Shown here in pieces: positions 9,301-16,863 of a DNA stretch of 35,602 nt. The position numbers were made by a program, and so were the translations under genes. The notes beneath the pieces are model-generated. The model did not search any database and was not told where the DNA came from. It saw nothing but the letters and a program-made list of their open reading frames with translations. Within the stretch, counting starts at the first letter, position 1. Each line of letters opens with the position of its first letter. This DNA comes from CAZBDU01 sp964490725 (lineage in GTDB: Bacteria > Spirochaetota > Spirochaetia > SZUA-6 > DRHE01): assembly GCA_964490725.1 (NCBI GenBank), contig CAZBDU010000057.1, positions 1 through 35,602 of the forward strand, given 5' to 3'.

Positions 9301-10766
9301 GCCACGATCACCGTGTCCACCCGAAAGGTCAGCTCGGAGCCAGGAACGGGCAGCGGCCGCGGACCGGCCTCCCCCGGGGCCCGCTGCAGCCGCACGCACC
9401 TTACAGCGCACGCCGCACCGTCCTGCGTCTCCACCCGGCTCACCGTGGTCCGGTACTCCACGGCAATGCCCTCCAGGCGGGCGGCTTCCATTTCGTCGGG
9501 ATCCGAGCCCACCTCCTCTTCGCTCAGCATCTCCACGCAGCGCACCCAGTCCGCGCCCAGCCTCCCGGCGGTGCGGGCGATGTCCAGGGCGGTATTGCCG
9601 CCGCCGATCACCACGACCCGCCGGCCCACCGGAACCTGCCGGCCCATCTTCACGGCCTTCAGGAACTCGATTCCCAGCAGGACCCCCGTCTGCGCCTCCT
9701 CCATGCCCGGGACCGGGACCCGTTTGCCCTTGGGCGCCCCGGAGGCCACGAAGATGGCCTGGTACTCCTTTTGAAGCGCCGCAAAGGAAACGTCCTGGCC
9801 CACGGCGGTGTCCACCCGGATCTCCACCCCCGAGCTGCGGATGAAGCCGACGTCCCGCTCCACCACCTCCGGAGGCAGGCGGAAATCGGGGATGGCCAGC
9901 CGCAGCATCCCTCCCGGAAAGGATGAGGCCTCGTAGACCGTGGTGGCGTATCCAAGAGCTCTCAAGGCGTAGGCGCAGCTCAGGCCGGCCGGGCCAGAGC
10001 CGATCACCGCCACGCGCTCGCTGCGGGTGGGGGCGGGAGGCTCCCCCTGCTCATCCGGGGCGTGCTCGAAGACGAAGCGCTTGATGGCGCAGATCGACAC
10101 CGCCCCGTCAAGGTCGGCCCTGTTGCACTCGCTCTCGCAGGGATGGGCGCACACCATTCCGCAGGAGCCCACGAAGGGGTTGGCCTGGCGAATCAGCGCC
10201 AGCGCCTCGGGGTACCGCCCCTCCGCCGCCAGGGCCACGTACCCGTGGGCGTTCACGCCGGTGGGGCAGCCCAGACGGCACGGGGACACCCCGTTCTTGT
10301 CCACGGCGTAGACGTTCGGGATGGCTTGCGGGTACAGGCGGTAGACGGCCTTCTGCCTGGAGAGGTTGCCGTCGAAGCTGCGCTCCACCCACACGGGACA
10401 GGCGGCCTCGCAGTCGCCGCAGCCGTTGCATTTCTCCTCGTCCACGAAGCGCGGGTGCTTCAGCACCGTGGCGTGGAAATCCCCCGGCCGGCCGGTCAGG
10501 GCCTGGAGCTCGGCGTTGCTGATGATCTCCACGTTGTGGTGCCGTCCCGCCTCTACCAGCTTGGGCGAGATCATGCACATGGCGCAGTCGTTGGTGGGGA
10601 AGGTCTTGTCCAGGCGCGCCATGTTTCCGCCGATGGCGCTCTGGCGCTCCACCAGGTACACCTTGAAGCCGGCGTTGGCGCAGTCCAGGGCCGCCTGGAT
10701 CCCGGCGATGCCGCCGCCGGCCACCAGGACGGCGCCCACCTTCCCCTCCCCCGTCGCGGATACCAT
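6318..10766 (-). CDS. hdrA: Giant HdrA: HdrA-NfnB/GltD-HdrA fusion, flavin-based bifurcation subunit
   Basis: HdrA is the FAD subunit at which flavin-based electron bifurcation occurs. This 1482-residue form is composite. Residues ~10-130: HdrA-type FAD domain (VAGGGIAGIQAAL, FPTNDCAMCMISPK) followed by a ferredoxin motif (~112-124, CNGCGDCEAACP). ~163-560: a GltD/NfnB-like NAD(P)H:acceptor module, with an N-terminal Fe-S region (CRLGCPTG...CESEC), an FAD loop (VIGSGPAGLS, ~254) and an NAD(P)H loop (VVIGGGNTALD, ~385). ~610-890: more cysteines (CLNCGICSGCLRCVAAC) and the rest of a first HdrA (QCVGSRD, YCSSVCC). ~914-1482: a second, near complete HdrA with FICHCGSN, VIGGGASGMSA, QCVGSR and two C-terminal [4Fe-4S] motifs (~1400, ~1430). 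ATG 10766 follows a GGAGAGGAGAGAGAGG site; ATG 10802, overlapping hdrB, is the alternative. NAD(P)H as donor is inferred from the inserted module. Confidence 0.92.
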   Translation of the reverse strand: MVSATGEGKVGAVLVAGGGIAGIQAALDCANAGFKVYLVERQSAIGGNMARLDKTFPTNDCAMCMISPKLVEAGRHHNVEIISNAELQALTGRPGDFHATVLKHPRFVDEEKCNGCGDCEAACPVWVERSFDGNLSRQKAVYRLYPQAIPNVYAVDKNGVSPCRLGCPTGVNAHGYVALAAEGRYPEALALIRQANPFVGSCGMVCAHPCESECNRADLDGAVSICAIKRFVFEHAPDEQGEPPAPTRSERVAVIGSGPAGLSCAYALRALGYATTVYEASSFPGGMLRLAIPDFRLPPEVVERDVGFIRSSGVEIRVDTAVGQDVSFAALQKEYQAIFVASGAPKGKRVPVPGMEEAQTGVLLGIEFLKAVKMGRQVPVGRRVVVIGGGNTALDIARTAGRLGADWVRCVEMLSEEEVGSDPDEMEAARLEGIAVEYRTTVSRVETQDGAACAVRCVRLQRAPGEAGPRPLPVPGSELTFRVDTVIVAVGQYSDASFVPEEIERTAAGTLAVDPGTLATSRPGVFAGGDVVEGPDILVKAIAAGRRAALSIHRYLRGQPLQPVRLVPEGEKASLAEKRRPRRERIRLYDHQGNPQPDLEERMRAEAQRCLNCGICSGCLRCVAACKPEALRHDMEPATRELEVGAVVLAPGYEPFDPRRKSEYGFGRFPNVLTSLQFERTLSASGPTQGHLQRPSDGRVPSRIAWIQCVGSRDVAAGNDYCSSVCCMAATKQTILARDHEPEVEATVFFTDMRAFGKGFERFYDRAREDGTRYVRAQVSSLREDRGSRNLRVRYAPGGKAGIVEEEFDLVVLSVGLTAREGTGELARISGAACDRFGFLRGLPNLAAATGREGVFSCGAAGAPKDIPETVTESSTAAALCGELLQAARGTQVSAKEYPPERSTAFEEPRIGVFICHCGSNIASVVDVAAVAEHARSLPGVAHAEHTLYACSQDTQGTIRRTIAEKGLNRLIVASCTPRTHEPLFQETIREAGLNRFLFEMADIREQCSWVHRDDPGEATRKAKALVSGSVGKSRLLEPVAFSRVGVTPSALVIGGGASGMSASLSLARQGFSVSLVERNAELGGNLRHIRRSADGFDWQRFLDEQIGQVEAHPGIRVFLGAEVAETRGFVGNFVTRLSGAGGGPDGGEGQEIRHGVIIVATGAQELAVSEFLYGEDPRVITQRELEERLERDAPPERVVMIQCVGSRQPERPYCSRVCCTEAVKNALRLKELRPDCQVTVLYRDIRTYAFRELHYREARQKGVAFVRFSDQDYPQVAPANGSLNVVVQDSCLGERLDLAADLVVLSAAIVPEAGSNGRLSELLKIPLDADRFFMEAHVKLRPVDCANEGIFICGLAHSPKATEENIAQALAAAGRAAGILWRDSLEVGGVVAVVDEDRCASCLTCVRECVYGAPYINERGKAAIEAVKCQGCGNCAAACPARAIQLATFTDTQERSLVRCLLHEGVEEEFMEAEVVAHHGG

Positions 10767-10791
10767 CCCGGGGACCTCTCTCTCCTCTCCC

Positions 10792-11706
10792 TCAGCGCCC
10801 ATGGCTGCCCGCCGTTTCTTCGAGCGCCTCTTCCATGTGAAAGGGAACCACCTGGTGCGCCAGGCCGATCTTCGAGCCGGGCACGCCGAACGCCAGCGCC
10901 GCAAGCTGCGTCACGAACAGCACCGGCAGCCTGCGGGAAATCCCGAAGCGCTCACCCACCTCGGGCTGCCGCACGTCCAGGTTGTTCTGGCACATCGGGC
11001 AGGAGACGGCAATGCAGTCCGCTCCGCCGGCCTCCGCGTCCTTCAGGATCGCCGCAATCAGACGGTAGGACACCTCCTCCGCGGTGACGAACAGGCCGGC
11101 GCCGCAGCACTCCGTCCTGCTGCCCCACTCCACAGAAGTGGCCCCCAGCGCCTCGGTCACCAGGTCCATGGATACCGGCCATTCCCGGTCATCGAAAGGT
11201 GGCAGGCCCCGAACCCTGGTGTTGAGGCACCCGTAGTAGCAGGCCACGCGCAGCCCCTCGAGGGGCCGGCGCACCCGGGCGCGGATTCTCGCCACGCCCA
11301 CCACGTTCACCAGCAGGTCCAGCAGGTTACGCACCCGGACGCGCCCCCGATAGGCAGGCCCGGCGCCGGCAGGGCGCTCCGCCTGGACCTCCCCCTGGCG
11401 GCGGAACTCCAGCTCCGCCGAGACCAGGCGGTGGTAGCAGGCGGCGCAGGGCGCCAGCACCTCCGAGTAACCCTGCTCTTCCGCCAGAGCCAGGTTTCGC
11501 AGGGCCAGGTCCAGGCCCAGGGCCGGGTCCATGGCGTGCGCCGAGGAGGCCCCACAGCAGCTCCAGTCTTTCAGCTCCGGACAGGGTAGCTCCAGGGCCT
11601 CCGCGACGCGGAGCAGGCTGTCGCGAAACGGCCTGGAGGAGGCCTCCAGCGTGCAGCCCGGGTACAGTGCTACCGCCGGGGCGCCGTCGATCGTGTCAGA
11701 ACCCAT
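10792..11706 (-). CDS. hdrB: HdrB, CCG-domain subunit of a heterodisulfide reductase-like complex
   Basis: HdrB carries the two CCG domains that in methanogens bind noncubane [4Fe-4S] clusters and reduce CoM-S-S-CoB. This bacterium-type HdrB has no known heterodisulfide substrate, and in metVF-linked operons it probably serves electron relay. The 304 residues start with ALYPGCTLE. The first CCG set is WSCCGASSAHAMD with CAACYHRL. The second is CYYGCLNTR, TECCGAGL and CPMCQNNLD. All expected cysteines are present. ATG 11706 is the last good start before the conserved YPGC motif. It overlaps the end of hdrC by 37 bases and has a GAAGGG site. Confidence 0.92.
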   Translation of the reverse strand: MGSDTIDGAPAVALYPGCTLEASSRPFRDSLLRVAEALELPCPELKDWSCCGASSAHAMDPALGLDLALRNLALAEEQGYSEVLAPCAACYHRLVSAELEFRRQGEVQAERPAGAGPAYRGRVRVRNLLDLLVNVVGVARIRARVRRPLEGLRVACYYGCLNTRVRGLPPFDDREWPVSMDLVTEALGATSVEWGSRTECCGAGLFVTAEEVSYRLIAAILKDAEAGGADCIAVSCPMCQNNLDVRQPEVGERFGISRRLPVLFVTQLAALAFGVPGSKIGLAHQVVPFHMEEALEETAGSHGR

Positions 11707-12209
11707 CGGCGAAAACCCTTCACATGCGGCGGCGGCGCCAGGCGCAGCCGCCCCCGGCTCAACAGGCGCAGCGCCAGGGAGGCGTTGTGCAGCGGCTGGC
11801 GGATCGCCAGGTTGTGCTCCCCCATGACCCGCAGCTCGTGGACGCGCCCCCGGCGCTTCAAGTCGCGCAGGAAGCTTCGGTGGAAGCTTAAGACCCGAGG
11901 CGCAGGACAACCTTTAAGACCGGGATTCCAGCGCGCCCGCAGCTGGTCGAACAGGCCGGGGATGTCGATGTCGTTGGGGCAGCGAGTGGCGCAGGTGCAG
12001 CAGGCCGCGCACATCCACACCGTGTTCTCGCCACGCACCCGCTCCTCCTGCCCCAGGGCCAGGAGATGCATCACCTGGTGAGGGGGCATGGTCATGGCGA
12101 ACGCCGACGGGCAGCCGGCACTGCACTTGGCGCACTGATAGCAGAGGGCCGCATCCTGTCTCGGGTCGCGAACGGTCTTCACTGGCGCGCCTGTTCCCGG
12201 CCTCTTCAC
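11670..12209 (-). CDS. hdrC: HdrC, ferredoxin-like subunit of the Hdr complex
   Basis: HdrC holds two [4Fe-4S] clusters that wire HdrA to HdrB. Both motifs are visible, CYQCAKCSAGCP and CAACCTCATRCP, followed by the usual helical tail with FHRSFLRDLKRRGRVHELRVM. It is the first gene of the operon. The start is uncertain: GTG 12209 puts 22 residues ahead of the first cysteine motif, as is common in the family. TTG 12290 and GTG 12182 are alternatives, and none has a clear ribosome binding site. A GGGGAGG at 12283-12289 lies just ahead of the coding part with no standard start codon near it. The promoter is directly upstream. Confidence 0.87.
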   Translation of the reverse strand: MKRPGTGAPVKTVRDPRQDAALCYQCAKCSAGCPSAFAMTMPPHQVMHLLALGQEERVRGENTVWMCAACCTCATRCPNDIDIPGLFDQLRARWNPGLKGCPAPRVLSFHRSFLRDLKRRGRVHELRVMGEHNLAIRQPLHNASLALRLLSRGRLRLAPPPHVKGFRRWVLTRSTAPRR

Positions 12210-12301
12210 CGCCGCGCTGCCGCCGGACCGCCGGTGTTGCTCTTCCTCTGCAGCCGCGGTGGGTCGAGGGGTAGGGAATCGCCTCCCCAAAAGCGAATTA
12301 G

Positions 12302-12337
12302 ATTGGTTAGGTTAACATACCTAACGATCCTTGTCAA
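12302..12337 (-). promoter_or_regulatory. hdr-met operon promoter with DtxR-like palindromic operator
   Basis: On the minus strand a consensus -35 TTGACA (12332-12337) precedes a perfect inverted repeat GTTAGGT-N6-ACCTAAC (12306-12325) that would cover the -10 region (TTAACC/TAACCT at 16-17 bp spacing). The TTAGG half-sites resemble operators of the DtxR/IdeR/MntR metalloregulator family. An operator across the -10 is the arrangement of a repressor. The surrounding bases are AT-rich compared with the genes. The palindrome is directly seen; the regulator family is inference. Confidence 0.6.
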
Positions 12338-12538
12338 CTTTTTGTGCGGCTGATTCGGGGGATTCCAGGGGTGCGGGGATTCAAGGGTTCAGGGTGCGCC
12401 TCAGCGGCGTACCGACCAAGCACACAAGCGGGGCAGGGGGATTACCAGGTCCGCGCCAATGACGGAGGGCCAAGAGGAATCAGATGCAGTCCCCCGGTCA
12501 CATGCCACGTTCGACGGCCTCTGCCCCGATGATCAGGC
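12338..12538. other. Intergenic, likely end of an unidentified fragment
   Basis: No intact gene. On the minus strand one frame stays open from the permease remnant to a TGA at 12498-12500 and ends EIVGLIIGAEAVERGM. It has no match I can name and does not resemble a permease C terminus, so unrelated sequence may be joined to the permease near 12600. Confidence 0.35.
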
Positions 12539-13410
12539 CTACGATTTCATCCGGATGTGTTTGCTTTGTGATTCGCTCTCCCACTTTCTTGCCCCGGCGT
12601 AGAGGCTGGCGCCTCCTATCACCACCGCAACGATCGCGTCCAGGAGAAACGGAGCTCCGGCGTCGCCCTTGCCGGTAACATACTTCAGTACATAAACGGT
12701 ACCCGCCAGGGTAGCCAGAAACGAGGAACGCATATAGATGCGGACCAGACGCCGCCTGACATTGATCCCCGCTTTGACCGCCGCGTCGATGTTGCCGCCG
12801 ATCGCGTAGGTATGTTGGCCAAACTGCGTTCGTCTCAGGATGAACGCCACAACCATGATGACGAGAAACGTGATCGCCACCACGTTGGGAATGATTTCCA
12901 GTACTTTCTGTCCCCGCTGGACAACCGGTCTTTGAAACAGAGACAGAGCTTTCGACGGAGCGACGTAGAAGAAGAAACCATTCCCGATAGCGTTTGCCAG
13001 GTGAGGAAGGTTCTTGGCCCACACTCCTCCCAGCAGAAGCTCGGAGAAGCCGTGACTGATGCCGAACATCGCGAAGGTAGCGATGAACGGAGGCACATCC
13101 AGACGGGCCACCAGGGTTCCATTTATGAATCCCGGGATCAACCCGACAACCAGGGTAATCCCCAGACCCAAGGCGATGCTTGCCACCGGGTCCATGCCTA
13201 GGCTGGTGAAGGCAGCGACCAACTTGGCAGCCATGACCGTAGCAAGGCCCATCACGAACCCGACAGACAGATCGATTCCGCCCGTGATGATTACCAGAGT
13301 CTCGGCCGTGCCGAGCAAAAAGATGGGTGTTCCGAAAAACAGGATGTTCTGGATCACCCTGAGGCTGAAAAACCCCTTGCCATCGGCCAGTTCCAATATG
13401 GTACAAGGAC
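12539..13410 (-). pseudogene. Truncated ribose/xylose-type ABC sugar permease (RbsC family)
   Basis: RbsC-type permeases form the membrane channel of sugar ABC importers. The remnant is recognisable by VIITGGIDLSVGFVMGLATVMAAKLV, FINGTLVARLDVPPFIATFAMFGISHG, RRTQFGQHTYAIGGNIDAAVKAGINV and DAIVAVVIGGASLYAG. Both ends are wrong. The N-terminal transmembrane helix and a credible start codon are absent: at about 13395-13410 the sequence runs into the oppositely oriented fucose-isomerase-like fragment. The last membrane segment is replaced by KWESESQSKHIRMKS and a stop. No ATPase or binding-protein gene adjoins it. The DNA here is visibly less GC-rich than the hdr operon. Confidence 0.8.
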
Positions 13411-13411
13411 G

Positions 13412-13666
13412 GGCATCGATATGGTGCAGACCCCGGAGGGGCGGCTGAAGATGCTCGTATTCACCGGCGAGAGCTCCCCCGAAACGGCCAGAAGGATCCT
13501 GTACTCCGGATGCGACCTGCGGGTCACCGACTACCAGAAGCTCTTTCGGTTGAAGAGGGACCACGGGTTCTCCCACCATCTGGCCGTGGCCCAGGGGGAT
13601 ATCACCGCAGAGCTCAAGGAGCTGTGCGCGTACTATGGCATCGAGCACATCTGCCTCGACGGCTGA
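13412..13666 (+). pseudogene. 3' fragment of an L-fucose/L-arabinose isomerase-like gene
   Basis: About 85 residues match the C-terminal end of the FucI-like sugar isomerase family: GRLKMLVFTGE early, then GFSHHLAVAQGDITAELKELCAYYGIEHI, the terminal histidine-containing segment. The catalytic N-terminal and middle domains are absent. An ATG at 13421 is internal to the family alignment, not a genuine start. It lies 15 bases upstream of the GatZ/KbaZ-like gene on the same strand, so the parent operon was probably isomerase then GatZ-like protein. Confidence 0.65.
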
Positions 13667-13681
13667 GCTCCGCGACCCAGA

Positions 13682-14950
13682 ATGAGAGCGATCCTGCCCC
13701 TGCCGGATTTCCTCACCTCCCTGGCTTCGCTCCGGGAACAGCAGCGTCTGAGAACGACGCTTCTCGGTGTGGGACCGATGTCCAAACGGATCGTTCGGCT
13801 CACCCTTCAGATTGCGGGGCGCAGGGACTTTCCCGTCATGTTTATCGCCAGCAGAAATCAGGTCGATCTTGAGGAGTTGGGCGGAGGATACGTCTGTTGC
13901 TGGGATCAACGATCTTTCGTGGAGACCATCGGAGAGCTGGCTGGCGAGGTCGGCTTCTCCGGGCTCTGCTACGTCTGCCGAGATCATGGAGGCCCCTGGC
14001 AAAGAGACGCTGAGCTCCAGGCCAGACTGACTGCAGAGTCATCCATGGAGATAGCCAGGCGCTCCTATCTCGAAGACCTGGTGCGGGGATTCGACCTCCT
14101 GCATATCGATCCGACCAAGGATCCCCGCCCTCAAGGCAGGAACCTGGATACCGTGATCAAGAGAACAGCAGCTCTGATCGAATATGTAGAGGGAGAGCGG
14201 CGGAAACGGGGACTGCCTGAGATAGCCTACGAGGTCGGCACGGAGGAGACCAGCGGGGGTTTGACCGATCCGCAGGTGTATGAGTCATTCATAGCCAGGC
14301 TCAACGCGATCCTGGCCGCCAGGAATTTGCCGCGGCCGGCGTTTATCGTCGGTCAGACCGGCACCCTGGTTCGTATGACCGAGAACGTGGGAACCTTCGA
14401 TCCCGGAGCTGCCGAGACACTGTCCCAGGTGGCCACAAAGCATTGCGTGGGATTGAAAGAGCACAACGCCGATTACCTGGAAGATTCGCCCCTGTTGCAG
14501 CATCCCCATTTGGGCATTGCGGCAGCCAACGTGGCGCCCGAGTTCGGAGTGGAAGAGACCAAGGCCTACCTGGAGCTGGGCCGTGTTGAAGAGGCGGGAA
14601 GGGACAGAGGCCACCTCTCCTCGAGCTCGAACATCATCGATATCGTCATGAGGAAATCCGTGTCCAGCGAACGCTGGAGAAAATGGATGGTTGGAGATGC
14701 GCGAACTATGGCCGTGGAAGAAGTAGAGCGAAACGACCGGTTGCGGCTGCAGATTGCCCGCATCTGCGGCCATTACGTTTTCCGGGAACCCGAGGTTGTG
14801 GAGGGACTCGCACACTTGCGGCGAAATCTGGCTGTGCTGGGAATCGACCTGGACAGATACGTAGATTGCCGGCTCGAAAAGTCAATCGACCGCTACGTCA
14901 CTTGTTTCAATCTCGAGGGCCTGACGGCAAGAGTGCTCGCGCAGACGTGA
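13682..14950 (+). CDS. GatZ/KbaZ-like D-tagatose-bisphosphate aldolase, non-catalytic-subunit family
   Basis: In the Gat/Aga pathways the GatZ or KbaZ subunit stabilises the class II tagatose-1,6-bisphosphate aldolase GatY/KbaY. This 422-residue product carries the family motifs GVGPMSKRIV, FIASRNQVD, RDHGGPWQRD, LLHIDPTKDP, YEVGTEETSGGLT, FIVGQTGTLVRMTENVG, GLKEHNADYL and NVAPEFGVEETKAYLEL. The length is normal and the gene looks intact. No catalytic GatY partner is in the window, so this may be one of the family members that act alone on another sugar phosphate; the substrate is unknown. ATG 13682 has no clear ribosome binding site and may be coupled to the upstream isomerase-like gene. Confidence 0.85.
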   Translation: MRAILPLPDFLTSLASLREQQRLRTTLLGVGPMSKRIVRLTLQIAGRRDFPVMFIASRNQVDLEELGGGYVCCWDQRSFVETIGELAGEVGFSGLCYVCRDHGGPWQRDAELQARLTAESSMEIARRSYLEDLVRGFDLLHIDPTKDPRPQGRNLDTVIKRTAALIEYVEGERRKRGLPEIAYEVGTEETSGGLTDPQVYESFIARLNAILAARNLPRPAFIVGQTGTLVRMTENVGTFDPGAAETLSQVATKHCVGLKEHNADYLEDSPLLQHPHLGIAAANVAPEFGVEETKAYLELGRVEEAGRDRGHLSSSSNIIDIVMRKSVSSERWRKWMVGDARTMAVEEVERNDRLRLQIARICGHYVFREPEVVEGLAHLRRNLAVLGIDLDRYVDCRLEKSIDRYVTCFNLEGLTARVLAQT

Positions 14951-15042
14951 GCGGGTGATACGAGGCAGAATCGTCCCGCAGTCGAAATCGTGCCCTTCCG
15001 GTTCCGGGTCCTTTCCGCCCCGCGGCCCTCCACGACCGCTGC

Positions 15043-15058
15043 CACGCTCCGGAGCGTG
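15043..15058. terminator. Short palindrome between convergent genes
   Basis: CACGCTCC directly abuts its complement GGAGCGTG. It lies between the convergent GatZ-like and vWA genes (gap 14951-15124) and could stop transcription, but it has no loop bases and no T-run. I see nothing else in this gap. Confidence 0.3.
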
Positions 15059-15124
15059 ATTGGCGGGGACAGATCGGAGAAAGCAAGCCGGAGACGCGGG
15101 ACCGCCCGCGCCTCCGGGAATGTC

Positions 15125-16747
15125 TCAGTGCAGCATGCGCACGGTGTCGCTGCCCTCGATCGGGACGCCGCCGTAGGTCAGGCCCTGCAGAACGCCTTCG
15201 GTGGAGGCGGAGCTCAGGGAGGTCTCCTCGTGGCGGAAGTGGAACACCAGGTCGATGTCACCGTCGCCGTCCACGTCCTCCTCGTGCCGCCTGGCCACCC
15301 CGGACTTCTTGTCCACGTGGGCCTCGCTGGCCCCTTCGAAGGTCACGGAGGTGTGGTCCACGCTCCGGGCATCGAAGGCCTCGGTGCTCAGGATGGCCAC
15401 CGGGATGACTCCGTTGTCGTTCTTGGCGTTGATGGAGTTGGGATCGCTTCCCGGCTTGATGTCGATGCTCACCAGGATCTTCCCGATGACCGTGATGAAC
15501 GCCTGCGGTATGGGACGCGACTGGGCGGTCCCGCCTGGATCCAGGAAGTTGACCGCCGCCGCCTCGGCGTCCACCGGGAGATCGGCTCCGTCCTGTGACG
15601 ACTTGGCTGCAAAGCTGACGCTGAAGGTCTCATCCGAGGCCAGCCGGCTGTTGAGGTTGCCCACGTAGCGGCCCACGTCGAGCCAGGTGATGGTGGTCTG
15701 CCCGGTCCCCGGGTCGGTCACCACGCTGTCCGGAGTGATGCTGAAGCTCCCCTCCTCCACGATGTACTCCCGGGTCACTTCCACCACGTCCACGGCCGAC
15801 GGCGCGGTGCTGGAGACCACTTCCGTGTAGATCTGGTCGTAGAGATCCTGAAGGTTCTCGGCCGTGGGAGCCTCGTAATACTGGCCCCCCGTCTGGCCGG
15901 CCATCATCTGCAGCCGCGAGGGGTTGACGTTGCTACCCAACCCGATGGTGTAGATTCGGTAGCCCTGGCTCGCGGCGTAGTTCACCCAGGTGTTCAACAA
16001 GGATGAAGGCCAGCCGGAAGTGTCCACTCCATCCGTCAGAAAGATGACGGCGGGCGCCGATTCCGGGCGCGGGTCGGCATCCAGCATGCGGACGCTCTGC
16101 AGCAGACCCAGGGTTATGTTCGTGCCGCCGTTTGCGTCTACCGCGTCTATCTGGTTCTTCAGCTCGGCAAAATCGTTCGTCAACGTGTCGCTGACGGACA
16201 GTGGCGGACCAGGAGGGGTATACATGCTGCCGGGACTCGGATAGGGCGCTGTGGAGGGGTAGGTGAAATCGATGTCGTTGTCCCAGCTCACCACAGCGGC
16301 CCGGTCCACCGCCGGGTCCAGCCTGTCCACGAAATCCTTCGCGGCGGTCATTCTCAGGCCGGTGGGATCGCTGCCGGTCTGCGGGTTCGTGGGCACGCCC
16401 ATGCTCCCGGAGCTGTCGATAGCGAACACGATATCCAGGGGCATGGCAGTGGTCACGGTGCCGCCGTAGCCGGTGACCTGGATCGTCACGGTGGTGACCT
16501 CGTTGCCCAGGCCCAATCCCTGGAGGTAGATTTCCGCCGGCGCTGCGCTCTTGGTGATCTCCAGATCGGACTGCAGCGCGTTCAAGACCCTGGCTCCTCC
16601 GCCGGCTGCCACGTCCTGCTCGACGCTCCTGGCCTGCGGGTCGTCCAGCAGCCCGAAGGGTCCGGAGCATCCCACGTAGAGAGCCGCCGCCGGCAGCGCC
16701 AGCGCAAGAAGCAGGACGAGGGCGCGACTGCTTCGCTTTCCGTTCAC
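15125..16747 (-). CDS. von Willebrand A domain lipoprotein with C-terminal IDIKPGSDPNSIN domain
   Basis: A secreted adhesion or surface protein of 540 residues. A signal peptide ends in a lipobox-like ALYVGC, with Cys27 as the probable lipid anchor. The vWA domain follows, with an intact MIDAS (FAIDSSGSMG), TNITLGLLQSVRML and VIFLTDGVDTSGW, so it should bind a divalent metal and a ligand. The C-terminal ~110 residues are a recurrent extracellular domain starting SIDIKPGSDPNSIN, with a calcium-loop-like EDVDGDGDIDLVFHFR, known from many environmental bacteria without assigned function. GTG 16747 is chosen because AGGAGG precedes it by five bases and the hydrophobic segment starts nine residues later. 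Partner and ligand are unknown. Confidence 0.87.
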   Translation of the reverse strand: MNGKRSSRALVLLLALALPAAALYVGCSGPFGLLDDPQARSVEQDVAAGGGARVLNALQSDLEITKSAAPAEIYLQGLGLGNEVTTVTIQVTGYGGTVTTAMPLDIVFAIDSSGSMGVPTNPQTGSDPTGLRMTAAKDFVDRLDPAVDRAAVVSWDNDIDFTYPSTAPYPSPGSMYTPPGPPLSVSDTLTNDFAELKNQIDAVDANGGTNITLGLLQSVRMLDADPRPESAPAVIFLTDGVDTSGWPSSLLNTWVNYAASQGYRIYTIGLGSNVNPSRLQMMAGQTGGQYYEAPTAENLQDLYDQIYTEVVSSTAPSAVDVVEVTREYIVEEGSFSITPDSVVTDPGTGQTTITWLDVGRYVGNLNSRLASDETFSVSFAAKSSQDGADLPVDAEAAAVNFLDPGGTAQSRPIPQAFITVIGKILVSIDIKPGSDPNSINAKNDNGVIPVAILSTEAFDARSVDHTSVTFEGASEAHVDKKSGVARRHEEDVDGDGDIDLVFHFRHEETSLSSASTEGVLQGLTYGGVPIEGSDTVRMLH

Positions 16748-16782
16748 TTTTTCCTCCTCGCATTGCGAACAGCGATAGAAAA

Positions 16783-16857
16783 CCCGGCCGGACAGGCCGG
16801 GAATACCCAGCGACACAGCAACCCGTGCCGGAATGCAATCACAGTGCTGTGTCCCCA
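16783..16857 (-). promoter_or_regulatory. Structured 5' leader of the vWA gene with terminator-like hairpin
   Basis: Read on the minus strand from the predicted start of transcription near 16857, the leader folds at once into a perfect 9-bp stem GACACAGCA / TGCTGTGTC (16845-16853 with 16812-16820) around a 24-nt loop. A second hairpin, CCCGGCC-N5-GGCCGGG (16783-16801), is followed by TTTTC, like an intrinsic terminator. It lies about 35 bases before the GTG start. This could be a cis-regulatory attenuator. It does not match a riboswitch class that I recognise. Confidence 0.5.
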
Positions 16858-16863
16858 CCTGCT

